From assembly GCF_014650815.1 (NCBI RefSeq), contig NZ_BMVR01000007.1, positions 1 through 64,000 on the forward strand: a stretch of 64,000 nt of DNA, written 5' to 3'. Numbering within the stretch: the first letter of the stretch is position 1; every line of letters starts with the position of its first letter. The position numbers and the translations under genes were made by a program. The stretch comes from Streptomyces flavofungini. GTDB taxonomy: Bacteria > Actinomycetota > Actinomycetes > Streptomycetales > Streptomycetaceae. A model generated the notes under the pieces. The model was given only the letters and a program-made list of their open reading frames with translations, ran no database searches and had not been told where the DNA came from. Below, piece by piece: positions 24,737 through 33,418 of this stretch.

Positions 24737-25588
24737 GTGACAGGCTCGGAAGTAACCCCTTCGTTCCGGCTCGCCTATGTCCCGGGGGTGACACCCGCAA
24801 AGTGGGTGCGTGTCTGGAACGAGCGGCTGCCCGACGTCCCCTTGACCCTCGTACCCGTGGCTCCCGCCGACGCGGACGGCACGCTGCGGGACGGCGCCGC
24901 CGACGCCGGGCTCGTGCGTCTTCCGGTCGACCGGACGGTCCTCAGCGCCATCCCCCTCTACACGGAGACGAGCGTGGTCGTCGTCCCCAAGGACCACGTG
25001 GTGACGGCCGCCGAAGAGGTGACCGCCGAGGATCTGGCCGACGAGATCGTGCTGCACCCCGAGGACGACACCCTCGACTGGGAGGGCCTGCCCGGCCGCC
25101 CCGCCCTCGAGCGCCCCGCCACCACGGCCGACGCGATCGAACTGGTGGCGGCGGGCATCGGCGTCCTCGTCGTGCCGCAGTCGCTCGCGCGCCTGCACCA
25201 CCGCAAGGACCTCACGTACCGGCCGGTCACCGACGCGCCCCAGTCGAGCGTCGTCCTGTCCTGGCCGGAGGACGCCACCACCGACCTGGTGGAGGAGTTC
25301 ATCGGCATCATCCGCGGCCGGACCGTCAACAGCACCCGCGGCCGCCGCGCCCCGGAGGCGCAGGCGAAGGCCCAGAGCGCGGAGAAGGACGGCGCGCGCC
25401 GCAAGGGCGGGACCGGAAATGCCGGGGGCAAGAAGACGTCCGGCGCGTCGGCGGCGGGCAAGGGCTCGGCCCGCAAGGCGGCAGGGGGCAAGCCCGGCGG
25501 CGGCAAGGCCACCGCGGGCAAGAACGCGCGACGCGGCACGGGCGGCGCCCAGGGCGCCAAGCGAGGGAAGCCCCGCCGCCGCTCGTAG
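24737..25588 (+). CDS. LysR-type substrate-binding-domain protein with basic tail, no HTH
   Basis: A 283-residue protein. Residues 8-200 form a periplasmic-binding-like LysR effector domain (FRLAYVPGVTPAKWVRVWNE, YTETSVVVVPKDH, ELVAAGIGVLVVPQSLARL). The N-terminal winged helix of LysR regulators is absent. Instead, the last 85 residues are Lys/Arg/Gly/Ala-rich (KGGTGNAGGKKTSG, GKATAGKNARRG), similar to histone H1-like or HupS tails, and may bind nucleic acid. The start lies 52 bases from the divergent DUF5997 gene, so the pair share a control region. Confidence 0.85.
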   Translation: MTGSEVTPSFRLAYVPGVTPAKWVRVWNERLPDVPLTLVPVAPADADGTLRDGAADAGLVRLPVDRTVLSAIPLYTETSVVVVPKDHVVTAAEEVTAEDLADEIVLHPEDDTLDWEGLPGRPALERPATTADAIELVAAGIGVLVVPQSLARLHHRKDLTYRPVTDAPQSSVVLSWPEDATTDLVEEFIGIIRGRTVNSTRGRRAPEAQAKAQSAEKDGARRKGGTGNAGGKKTSGASAAGKGSARKAAGGKPGGGKATAGKNARRGTGGAQGAKRGKPRRRS

Positions 25589-25722
25589 CCGTCCGCGGAA
25601 GGCTGTCGGGCGACGCGTCGGGCGGGGAGCCCGTCGGGTCCGCCCGCCGTGGCCGACCCAGGTCGTCCCACGCGCCACCACGCCCCCTTGCGGCCCGTTG
25701 TGGTGTCCATGACTATGGCCGC

Positions 25723-27132
25723 ATGGCGGAGCAGACGGGTACCTCCCGGCGCAGTGTTCTCGCGGTGGCCGCGGCCGCCACCACGGCCGGAGCCGTAGGC
25801 CTTCAGGCGGGCCCCGCGGCGGCCCGCGACGGCGTCGGCCCGGGCGCCACCGCGCAGGAGCCGTCACGCGAACTGCGGGCACTCCTGCGGGAGATCGACC
25901 ACCGGCGCATCGAGGCGACCGTGCGCCGGCTCGCCGCGTTCGGCACCCGGCACACGCTCTCCGCGCAGCACGACCCCGCACGCGGCATCGGCGCCGCCCG
26001 CGACTGGATCCTCGCCGAGATGCGCCGGTACGCCCGCGGGTCGGGCGGCCGGATGACCGTGGAGCTCCAGTCGTACGTCCAGGAGCCGGGCCCGCGCATC
26101 CCGGAGCCGACGCGGATCACCAACGTCGTGGCCACGCTGCGCGGTTCGGCGTCCCCGGACCGGCTGTACGTCGTGTCGGGGCACTACGACTCGCGGGCGA
26201 GCGACGTCATGGACTTCACCAGCGACGCGCCCGGCGCCGACGACGACGCCTCCGGGGTCGCGGTCGTCATGGAGCTGGCCCGGGTCATGGCCCGCCGACG
26301 GCTCGGCGCGACCGTCGTGTTCGCCGCCGTCGCCGGTGAGGAGCAGGGCCTGTTCGGCGCGGCGCACATGGCGGAGCAGTACAAGCTTCAGAAGGCCGAC
26401 GTCCAGGGCATGTTCACCAACGACATCGTCGGCAGCCCCACCGCCGACGACGGCACCCGCGACCCCCGTACGATCCGCCTCTTCGCGGAGGGCGTGCCCT
26501 CGTCCGAGACGCCCGAGGAGGCCGCCGTGCGGCGCTCGGTGGGCGGTGAGAACGACTCGCCGTCGCGCCAACTCGCCCGCTTCGTCAGGGACGTCGCCGA
26601 CAACGACGCGACCGGCATGAAGGTCCGCGTCGTCCACCGCCGCGACCGCTATCTGCGCGGCGGCGACCACATCCCCTTCCTCGAACGCGCCTACCCGGCG
26701 GCCCGGTTCACCGAGCCCGCCGAGAACTTCGCCCACCAGCACCAGGACGTCCGCGTGGAGGACGGCAAGCAGTACGGGGACCTGCCGGAGTTCTGCGACT
26801 TCCCGTACGTCGCGCGCGTGGCCCGCGTCAACGGAGCCGCCCTGTGGAGCCTCGCCCAGGCCCCGGGCACCCCGCGCGGCGCGAAGATCCTCACGGCCGC
26901 GCTGACCAATGACACCGAACTCGTGTGGGAGCGGGGCGCGGAGAAGGACCTGGCGGGGTACGAGGTCGTCTGGCGCGAGACGACCGCGTCCGACTGGACC
27001 CATGTGATCGACGTCGGTGACGTCACCCGTCACACCGTGGAACTGTCCAAGGACAACGTCTTCTTCGGCGTGCGCGCGGTCAGCCGCTCCGGCCTGCGCA
27101 GCCCCGTGGCGTTCCCCTCTCCGCAACGCTGA
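25723..27132 (+). CDS. Secreted M28-family metallopeptidase
   Basis: A 469-residue zinc aminopeptidase-type protein. The Tat signal is SRRSVLAVAAAATTAGAVG. Metal ligands are visible in VVSGHYDSR, GADDDASGVAVV, AGEEQGLFGA, TNDIVGS and FAHQHQD. A C-terminal fibronectin-like module (about 385-469, EKDLAGYEVVWRETTASDWTHV) probably aids substrate binding. It would act outside the cell on peptides. Its 3' end overlaps the convergent regulator gene by 103 bases. Confidence 0.9.
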   Translation: MAEQTGTSRRSVLAVAAAATTAGAVGLQAGPAAARDGVGPGATAQEPSRELRALLREIDHRRIEATVRRLAAFGTRHTLSAQHDPARGIGAARDWILAEMRRYARGSGGRMTVELQSYVQEPGPRIPEPTRITNVVATLRGSASPDRLYVVSGHYDSRASDVMDFTSDAPGADDDASGVAVVMELARVMARRRLGATVVFAAVAGEEQGLFGAAHMAEQYKLQKADVQGMFTNDIVGSPTADDGTRDPRTIRLFAEGVPSSETPEEAAVRRSVGGENDSPSRQLARFVRDVADNDATGMKVRVVHRRDRYLRGGDHIPFLERAYPAARFTEPAENFAHQHQDVRVEDGKQYGDLPEFCDFPYVARVARVNGAALWSLAQAPGTPRGAKILTAALTNDTELVWERGAEKDLAGYEVVWRETTASDWTHVIDVGDVTRHTVELSKDNVFFGVRAVSRSGLRSPVAFPSPQR

Positions 27133-27965
27133 GCCACCGTCAGCAGGGCGAGCGCCGCGCGGGACGGCGTGCCCTCGTCGGCCGCGTACGTGACCAGGGC
27201 CTGGTCGGGCGCGTCGGGCAGCCGCAGCGTCTCGCGGCGCAGGGTCAGGTCACCGGCCACCGGGTGGCGCAGCCGTTCCACGCCGTACGCGTGCTCGCGC
27301 ACGAGCTGCTCGGCCCAGAGCGCGCGGAACTCCTCGCTGCGTACGGAGAGTTCGCCGAGCAGGTCGCAGAGGCGGTCGTCGCACGGATGGCGGCCCAGGT
27401 CCATGCGCAGCGCGGCGACGGTGTCGCGCGCGGTCTCCTGCCAGGCCTCCGCGTCCGGATACAGCCCGCGCACGCCCGCGTCGAGGAAGTGCAGCCACGC
27501 CACGTTCCGGCGCTCGGCGGGCAGCGCGTCGAAGTCGGTGAACAGGGCGCGGGCCGGGCCGTTGGAGCCGAGGATGTCCAGGCGGCGGCCGACGACGTAC
27601 GCGGGCACGCCGTCCAGCGCCCCGAGCAGCACCTTGACGCCCGCCCTGACCGGCTGCGGGGCGGGCGGTGTGGAGGCCGGGTGGCGCAGGGCGCGGGTGA
27701 GGTGGCCCAGGTGCGCGCGCTCGGCGTCGTCGAGCCGCAGGGCCCGGGCGACGGCGTCCAGGACGGCGTCGGAGACGTTGTGGGTCCGGCCCTGTTCGAG
27801 CCGTATGTAGTAGTCGACGCTGACCCCGGCCAGCTCCGCAAGCTCCTCGCGGCGCAGCCCCGGCACGCGCCGCCGCCCGCCGAACGGCCGCGCCCCGGCG
27901 TCCTCCGGGCGCAGCCGGGCGCGGCGGGAGCGGAGGAAGGCGGCGAGTTCGGTGCGGAAGTCCAT
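27030..27965 (-). CDS. XRE-type regulator with MmyB-like ligand domain
   Basis: A 311-residue protein. The helix-turn-helix (VPGLRREELAELAGVSVDYYIRLEQGR) lies at about 35-75, followed by an MmyB-like domain (VVGRRLDILGSNGPARALFTDF ... WLHFLDAG). The ATG at 27965 matches the usual MDFRTELAAFLRSRRARL start; the longer upstream frame runs through a tandem repeat and was rejected. The last 34 codons are antisense to the M28 peptidase gene. It is divergent from an SDR, a common pairing in which the regulator controls the SDR. Confidence 0.88.
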   Translation of the reverse strand: MDFRTELAAFLRSRRARLRPEDAGARPFGGRRRVPGLRREELAELAGVSVDYYIRLEQGRTHNVSDAVLDAVARALRLDDAERAHLGHLTRALRHPASTPPAPQPVRAGVKVLLGALDGVPAYVVGRRLDILGSNGPARALFTDFDALPAERRNVAWLHFLDAGVRGLYPDAEAWQETARDTVAALRMDLGRHPCDDRLCDLLGELSVRSEEFRALWAEQLVREHAYGVERLRHPVAGDLTLRRETLRLPDAPDQALVTYAADEGTPSRAALALLTVAQRCGEGNATGLRRPERLTARTPKKTLSLDSSTV

Positions 27966-28306
27966 GGGGTGATTGTCCGGCACGGGGTGGTTCCGCCGGA
28001 GGGAGGGGGCTGCCTGAGGCAAGGGGGGCTGCCGGGTCCGGGTCGGTGCCATCCGGTGCTGCCCGAGCAGCCCGAGCAGCCCGAGCTGCCCGAGCTGCCC
28101 GAGCTGCCCGAGCTGCCCGAGCTGCCGTGCTGGAGCCGCTGGAGCCGCTGGTGTCGGCAGTGCCGCGGGTGCCGTGGTGCCGCGCGTGCCGCCGCCAGGG
28201 TGGTTCTGCCGGACCCAGGGTCGAGCGGGGCCCTGGGTGGGCGCGTGGATCTCCCGCAGAGTCGTTCCCGCGGCCACCGAGGCCACTCGTACACCAGGAG
28301 ACCACC
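27966..28306. promoter_or_regulatory. Divergent intergenic region, regulator and SDR
   Basis: This 341-base stretch holds the promoters of both genes and the 9-bp tandem repeat. Apart from the repeats I recognised no operator. The frames across it are low-complexity and unlikely to be translated. Confidence 0.45.
28061..28123. repeat. 9-bp tandem repeat, seven copies
   Basis: Seven uninterrupted copies of GCCCGAGC(A/T), two ending in A then five in T, followed by partial copies and a second short repeat TGGAGCCGC near 28132-28150. It lies between the divergent MmyB-like regulator and SDR genes, where copy-number change would alter promoter spacing. Confidence 0.9.
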
Positions 28307-29095
28307 ATGACCCTCACCACCGCCCAGACGACGTCTCTCGCCCGCCCCCTCACCGGCCGGGTCGCCGTCGTGACCGGTGCCTCCAGTGGCATCGGTGAGG
28401 CCACCGCGCGGGTGCTCGCCGCCCAGGGCGCGCGGGTCGCCCTGCTCGCGCGGCGCGGCGAGCGCCTGGCCGGACACGTGGCACGGATCGAGGAGGCGGG
28501 CGGCAGCGCGCTCGCCCTGCCGACGGACGTGACCGACCCCGCGTCCCTGGCGGCGGCCGCCGCCGACGTCCGCTCCCGGTTCGGCCGCGTCGACCTCCTC
28601 GTCAACAACGCGGGGCTCGCCCTGCCCGACCAGCTCGACGGGTCCGCCGGCAACTGGCAGCGCATGATCGACGTGAACGTCACCGGGGCCTTCGCCGTCG
28701 TCGAGGCGTTCGTCCCCGACCTGCTCGCGGCCGCGGCCGAACGGGGCCACGCGGACCTGGTCAACATCTCCTCCGCCGCCGCCCAGAGCGTCCTGCCCGG
28801 CTTCGCCGGATACGCCGCGACCAAGGCCGCGTTCAGCCATCTCTCCCGCAACCTGCGCGCCCGGCTCAACCCCGCCGACGTACGCGTCACGAACATCGAA
28901 CCGGGCACCGTCGACACCGAGCTGCGCGACCACATCGACGACCCCGCGATCAGTGCCGCCGTCCAGGAGGCCGTGGGGTCCATCGAGGGCATCCCCTCCG
29001 GGACCGACGTCGCCGAGTTGATCGCCTTCGCCGTCGGCCGCCCCCGCCATGTGAACCTGCCGCACCTCTCCGTGCTGCCCACACGCGAGGTCTGA
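28307..29095 (+). CDS. Short-chain dehydrogenase/reductase
   Basis: A 262-residue classical SDR with VAVVTGASSGIGEATARVLA, LVNNAGLALPD and the catalytic Ser/Tyr/Lys pattern ISSAAAQSVLPGFAGYAATKAA. It oxidises or reduces an unknown alcohol/ketone with NADP(H). The ATG follows CAGGAG. Upstream in-frame sequence through the tandem repeat was excluded. It is probably controlled by the divergent MmyB-like regulator. Confidence 0.92.
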   Translation: MTLTTAQTTSLARPLTGRVAVVTGASSGIGEATARVLAAQGARVALLARRGERLAGHVARIEEAGGSALALPTDVTDPASLAAAAADVRSRFGRVDLLVNNAGLALPDQLDGSAGNWQRMIDVNVTGAFAVVEAFVPDLLAAAAERGHADLVNISSAAAQSVLPGFAGYAATKAAFSHLSRNLRARLNPADVRVTNIEPGTVDTELRDHIDDPAISAAVQEAVGSIEGIPSGTDVAELIAFAVGRPRHVNLPHLSVLPTREV

Positions 29096-29098
29096 CCG

Positions 29099-29118
29099 CC
29101 GGACGGGGCCCCGTGCGG
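29099..29118. terminator. GC-rich hairpin between convergent genes
   Basis: CCGGACGGGG is followed directly by CCCCGTGCGG, a near-perfect inverted repeat in the 23-base gap between the convergent SDR and MFS genes. The loop is formed by opening the central pairs. Confidence 0.45.
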
Positions 29119-30375
29119 TCAGCGCTCGGAGTAGACGTCCTCGTCCGCGGGAGCCGTTCGCGGTGCGTCCGACCACGCCTTCGTGCGCCCCACGGACACG
29201 AACTGTTCCTCCAGGAGCAGTGCCAGGGCCGCCACGGTCATCAGGCCGCCCACCAGGAACGTGCCGCGTACGCCGAGGACCGGCAGGAGCAGGCCGCCGG
29301 CGAGGGCCCCGGCGGCCACTCCGGTGTTGTACGCGGCGCCGTTCGCCGCGATGGCGGTCTCCGTGCGGCCGGGTGCGAAGTGCATGACCTGGCTCTGGGT
29401 GGCCATGAAGACCGGACCGAGCGAGGCGCCGAGGAGCACCATCATGATCACGGCGACGGGCTTCGAGCCGCCGGCCGCGTACAGGCCGAGCAGCCCTACC
29501 GCCTGCGTGCACACCGGCAGGGTGAGCGTGGCGCGCGGGAAGCGGTCCAGGAGACGGCCGTAGACCGCCACCCCGATGATGCCGGTGACACCGAGGACGA
29601 GCAGCAGCGTGCTGACCGTGGACTCGGTGAACCCGCTCTCGTCCACGAGGAACTTGGAGATGTACGTGTAGCCCGCGAAGACACCCGTGACCGTCAGGCC
29701 GGTCACGGCGAGGACGACGGCGAAGCGGCGGGTGTCGGGGGCGACGCCGCGCACCGCGTGGCTCTCCTCCGGAGGCGTGGACGGCAGGGCCGTGGCGATG
29801 AGGACGAGCGGCGGGATGGCGAGCGCGCCCACCACCAGGAACGGCACCTGCCAACTGCTGTGCTGGCCGAGCCAGGTGCCGCCCGGCACACCGAGGACGA
29901 GCGCCGCCGAACCGCCCACGGACAGCGCGCCGATGACCCGGCCGCGTACGTGCGGCGGGAAGAGGCCGACCGCGACCGGCCCCATCACCGCCCAGAACAG
30001 CGCCTGCGCCACCGCCGTCACCAACCGGCAGGCCAGCAGCACCCAGTACGAGGAGACCACCGCCGCCACCACGCTCGCCACGAAGAGCCCGGCGAGCAGC
30101 AGGCACAGCACCAGGCGGCGCGGCACGGCCCGGGTGAGCTGGGCGATCGGCACCGAGACGACGGCGACGGTCAGGCCGTACCCGGACACCAGGAGTCCGA
30201 CGGCCGCCAGCGAGACGTTCATGTCGTCCGACATCAGCTTCAGGACGCCGATGGGCAGGTTCTCGGTCGTGTTGAAGGCGAACGCACCCAGCATGAGAGC
30301 GGCCACCACGGCCACGCCGCGTCTGTTCCCGGCCCAGCCGGTGCCGGGCGGGGCAGCTGTTCGGTCCGTCGCCAT
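29119..30375 (-). CDS. MFS drug-type exporter (DHA1 family)
   Basis: A 418-residue 12-helix transporter of the Cmx/AraJ-like DHA1 group. It has AFAFNTTENLPIGVLKLMSDDM, the family motif region GYGLTVAVVSVPIAQLTRAVPRR, and VRGRVIGALSVGGSAALVLGVPGGTWLG (antiporter motif C with Gly-Pro-Gly-like signature). ATG follows GTGGAGGATGG. It precedes locus 2 divergently and could export its product, or be independent. Confidence 0.9.
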   Translation of the reverse strand: MATDRTAAPPGTGWAGNRRGVAVVAALMLGAFAFNTTENLPIGVLKLMSDDMNVSLAAVGLLVSGYGLTVAVVSVPIAQLTRAVPRRLVLCLLLAGLFVASVVAAVVSSYWVLLACRLVTAVAQALFWAVMGPVAVGLFPPHVRGRVIGALSVGGSAALVLGVPGGTWLGQHSSWQVPFLVVGALAIPPLVLIATALPSTPPEESHAVRGVAPDTRRFAVVLAVTGLTVTGVFAGYTYISKFLVDESGFTESTVSTLLLVLGVTGIIGVAVYGRLLDRFPRATLTLPVCTQAVGLLGLYAAGGSKPVAVIMMVLLGASLGPVFMATQSQVMHFAPGRTETAIAANGAAYNTGVAAGALAGGLLLPVLGVRGTFLVGGLMTVAALALLLEEQFVSVGRTKAWSDAPRTAPADEDVYSER

Positions 30376-30830
30376 CCATCCTCCACGTTCACAGTGCGTA
30401 CACGAGAGTTCCGGAACTGCTGGTTCTTACTTCAACGGGCTGTAGGCAAAGGAGAGTTTGCGCGGTCGCCCTGATGATCGTGAAGGTAGCCGCAGGCCAG
30501 CGTAAACCCTGGTCGTCAAGGTGTGGCCGATATACGTCGAGTTGGCCGAGTCCAATACTCGTCGCTTTGCGTGATTACGGCTTCGGTAACAGAGCCGGTG
30601 GCCATTGCATTCAGTGACATTGGCACATGCCTCCGATTGGGTATGGACGTTCGATCAAGTGACGGGTAGGCTACCGTTCGTTGTCCTGGGCCCCCACCAA
30701 TCCCCCCACCACTTCCCGGACTTCGAAACTGTTCCCCACCAATGAGTACGCGCGACCGATACATGGTGTCCGTGACGTCTGTGCGATGTGGCGTCGATTT
30801 AAGCAAGTGTCCTCTTGAGGAGGGTGAACG
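30376..30830. promoter_or_regulatory. Control region upstream of locus 2
   Basis: A 455-base divergent region, clearly richer in A/T than its surroundings, expected to hold promoters for the MFS exporter and the condensation-domain gene. A perfect 12-base palindrome AGTTCCGGAACT (30407-30418) lies 32 bases before the MFS start and may be an operator. No gene was recognised here. Confidence 0.45.
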
Positions 30831-32162
30831 TTGCTTAATCGCGAGAGAACAGAACTACCACTGCTGGCTACGCAGTTGCGCACATGGATGGCTCAAGCTG
30901 AAGACCTTGCCAACCCTGTCTACTGTATTTGCGACTATCTCGACATCCGTGGGCGCATTGCCCCGGAACTGATGGTGCTGGCGCATGAGCAGGTCGAGCG
31001 CGAGGCCGAGGCATTGCGTCTCGGTATTGTCCCGGCAAAGGATTCCGAGGGCGGATACCGCCAATTCCTGCGGCCCGATCCCGCTCCGCTGGACTTCATC
31101 GACGTGAGCACCGGGGCCGACCCCGGGGCGGCGGCGAAGAAGTGGATGGAAACGGATGTCCAAGGGCCCGTCGACCCGCTGATGTTGTGCCGTGCGGCGC
31201 TTCTGAAAATCGCCGACGACCACTTCATCCTGTACCGGCGCGTGCATCACGCCGTCGTCGACGGATACAGCCTCGCGCTCATCTTCAATCGCACCGCTGC
31301 CGTGTACACGGCACTCGCGCGACGGCTCCCCGCCGACGAGGGAGCGTTCCCCGCCTTCGCGCGCCTCACGGACGCCGAGGCCGCCTACCGCGAGGGGAAG
31401 AGCCGCACGCGGGACCGCGCCCACTGGCTGGACAAGATGGCCGACCGCCCCGCACCGGTCAGCCTCTCCGGCCGCAGTGCCGGGCTCGCCGTCGGCCGCC
31501 GCCGCACCACCGAACTCACCCCGGACCGCGTCGCCCGCCTGGAAGGCGCGGCCGGCAGACTCGGCGTGACCTGGTCGGACCTGGCGGTGAGCACCGTCGC
31601 CGCGTACGTGGGCCTGGGCACCGGCGCCCGCGAGCTCCAGCTCGGCCTGCCCACCGGCGGCCGGCTGAGCCCACAGGTGCGCAACGTCCCCGGCATGACG
31701 ATGAACATCCTGCCGCTGCGCCTCGACGTCGACACGGGCCTGCCGTTCGGCGAGTTCGCGCGCCGGGTGTCGAGGGAGGTGCGCCAGGTCCTCCTGCACT
31801 CCCGCTATCCCACCGCCGAGATCTCCCGGGAAGTCGCCGAACAAGGCGGCGGGGCACGGCTGTGGGGCCCCATGGTCAATGTGATGAAGTTCGACTACAA
31901 ACTGGATTTCGCGGGAGCCGCCGCGACGATGCGCACGATGTCGATTCCGATCACGATCGACATGACCGTGTACTTCTTCCAGACCGCGGCCGACGGGACG
32001 ACGGAAGTCATTCTCGACGCCCACCCCGAACTCTTCAGCCCGCGGGAAACGGACACGCACATGGCGGGACTCCTGTCCCTGCTCGACGCGATCGAGAAGG
32101 CCGACCCGAAGACCCCCGTGTGCGGCCTTTCCACCGCACCGGCGCCCGAGGCGGCCGGCTGA
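30831..32162 (+). CDS. Stand-alone NRPS condensation-domain protein
   Basis: A 443-residue free-standing condensation-superfamily protein (C domain / acyltransferase). The active site is VHHAVVDGYSLAL (H-H-x-x-x-D-G). Further core motifs include LQLGLPTGGRL and FGEFARRVSREVRQVLLHSRYP. TTG is the start, with GAGGAGGG 7 bases upstream. It heads locus 2. Because the NRPS downstream begins with an adenylation domain, this protein could supply the missing N-terminal condensation, joining an acyl-ACP to the first amino acid. It could equally form an ester elsewhere. Confidence 0.88.
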   Translation: MLNRERTELPLLATQLRTWMAQAEDLANPVYCICDYLDIRGRIAPELMVLAHEQVEREAEALRLGIVPAKDSEGGYRQFLRPDPAPLDFIDVSTGADPGAAAKKWMETDVQGPVDPLMLCRAALLKIADDHFILYRRVHHAVVDGYSLALIFNRTAAVYTALARRLPADEGAFPAFARLTDAEAAYREGKSRTRDRAHWLDKMADRPAPVSLSGRSAGLAVGRRRTTELTPDRVARLEGAAGRLGVTWSDLAVSTVAAYVGLGTGARELQLGLPTGGRLSPQVRNVPGMTMNILPLRLDVDTGLPFGEFARRVSREVRQVLLHSRYPTAEISREVAEQGGGARLWGPMVNVMKFDYKLDFAGAAATMRTMSIPITIDMTVYFFQTAADGTTEVILDAHPELFSPRETDTHMAGLLSLLDAIEKADPKTPVCGLSTAPAPEAAG

Positions 32163-32373
32163 CCGCCGCACCCTGAACCGAGCGGCGACCCAGCGGCACG
32201 CAAGCGCGGCACACAGCCCGTCGGGTGCCGCCGCGATGCCGCGCCGTACCACGCCCGATCGCACGGGCGGACATCTTTGGGCAGCGCACGTCCACCACGC
32301 CCCGATATCGAACTGGCCCCGTCCGGTTGGAGCACGACGGTCAGTCGCGCCGTCATGCCGTGAACCGCGCGCG

Positions 32374-32400
32374 GTGACGCAAAGCCACCGGGAAAGCTAC
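32374..32400 (+). promoter_or_regulatory. GEMM-like (cyclic di-GMP-I) sequence element
   Basis: GTGACGCAAAGCCACCGGG is followed by AAAGCTACAGGG just before the desaturase gene. It resembles the GACGCAAAGCC half of the GEMM riboswitch. The preceding GAACC and a 12-base palindrome ACCGCGCGCGGT could form the first stem. The rest of the aptamer is a poor match, so it may be coincidence. Confidence 0.25.
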
Positions 32401-32421
32401 AGGGAAATCGAGGGAACAACG

Positions 32422-33375
32422 ATGGATCTGACAGCGGGTGACGCCGTCGACCCGGCCACGCGGAATCCCCAGGAGGCCACCGCACTCAGAGCGTCACTGA
32501 AACACCTGCGCACCGAGCCCCGGGGCTGGGTGTTCTCGCTCAAATTCGCCCTCTGCGTGGCACTCACCGTGCTCGGCATGGTGGTGGTGCTGCAGCCGGT
32601 CCTCTGGTGCCGGATCGCCGGAGTCGTCCTCATCGGCTGCATGCTCGCGCACGCCGCGGAACTCCAGCACGAGACGCTGCACAATCTCGCGTACCGCAGT
32701 CGCAAGGCGAACGCGGTCACCGGCATCATTCTCGGACTGCCGATGCTCATTTCCTTCGCCGCGTACAAGGCCGCGCACATGCGCCACCATCGCGATCTCG
32801 GCACGCCGGAGAACCGCGAGTTCTTCGACTACGGCGATCAGTACGGATCCAGGGAACGCTCGAAGTTCGGCACCTTCCTGGACTGGACCGTGCGTTTCAC
32901 GATGGTCCATCACTACGCGCTGTTCGTGGCGAATCTCGGGCGGTCGCTGCGCGGCCGGGATTTCGAGGGTGAGAGCGTACGCGTATCGCGCCGGATACGA
33001 CGGGACCACTTCCTCGCCCTCGGGGCTCTCCTCGCGCTCTTGGGCCTTTCCTGGGCGCTGGGTTCGGCGGTCGTTCTCTGGGTATGGCTGATCCCGCTGG
33101 TGCTCGTTGCGGGTCCCGTACACGCCTTCATCGAACTCCCCGAGCATTTCGGCTGCGAGGTCCTGAACCGCGACCCGTTCGCCAATACCAGGACGATCCG
33201 CTCCAATCGCATCCTGACGTGGTTCACGAACGGCAACAACTATCACGTCGAGCACCACCTGATGCCGAATCTTCCGCTGGAGCGACTGCCGGATCTGCAC
33301 GGGGAAGTGAAGGACCGCATTCGCTATTTCAACCGCGGCTATGTCGAGTACTTCGGAAAGCTGCTCCGCAAGTGA
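32422..33375 (+). CDS. Membrane fatty-acid desaturase
   Basis: A 317-residue integral membrane di-iron desaturase. The three histidine boxes are HETLHN, HMRHH and NNYHVEHH; hydrophobic segments lie at about 35-80 and 195-240. It inserts a double bond (or, in acetylenases such as JamB, a triple bond) into an acyl chain using oxygen and an electron donor. ATG follows AGGGAAC. A 259-base gap separates it from the condensation gene. With the AMP-ligase and ACP downstream it makes the same trio as known acyl-ACP desaturation and terminal-alkyne cassettes. Confidence 0.92.
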   Translation: MDLTAGDAVDPATRNPQEATALRASLKHLRTEPRGWVFSLKFALCVALTVLGMVVVLQPVLWCRIAGVVLIGCMLAHAAELQHETLHNLAYRSRKANAVTGIILGLPMLISFAAYKAAHMRHHRDLGTPENREFFDYGDQYGSRERSKFGTFLDWTVRFTMVHHYALFVANLGRSLRGRDFEGESVRVSRRIRRDHFLALGALLALLGLSWALGSAVVLWVWLIPLVLVAGPVHAFIELPEHFGCEVLNRDPFANTRTIRSNRILTWFTNGNNYHVEHHLMPNLPLERLPDLHGEVKDRIRYFNRGYVEYFGKLLRK

Positions 33376-33418
33376 GCCACCGGCTGAGCCATCCCGACGC
33401 GGGTGAGAGGAGAGTCAG

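Noticed and set aside
28061..28123. CRISPR-like array
   Set aside because: Units are 9 bases with no spacers, so it is a simple tandem repeat.
27966..28286. N-terminal extension of the MmyB-like regulator through the 9-bp repeats
   Set aside because: The added residues are low-complexity and the family starts at the MDFRTEL methionine.
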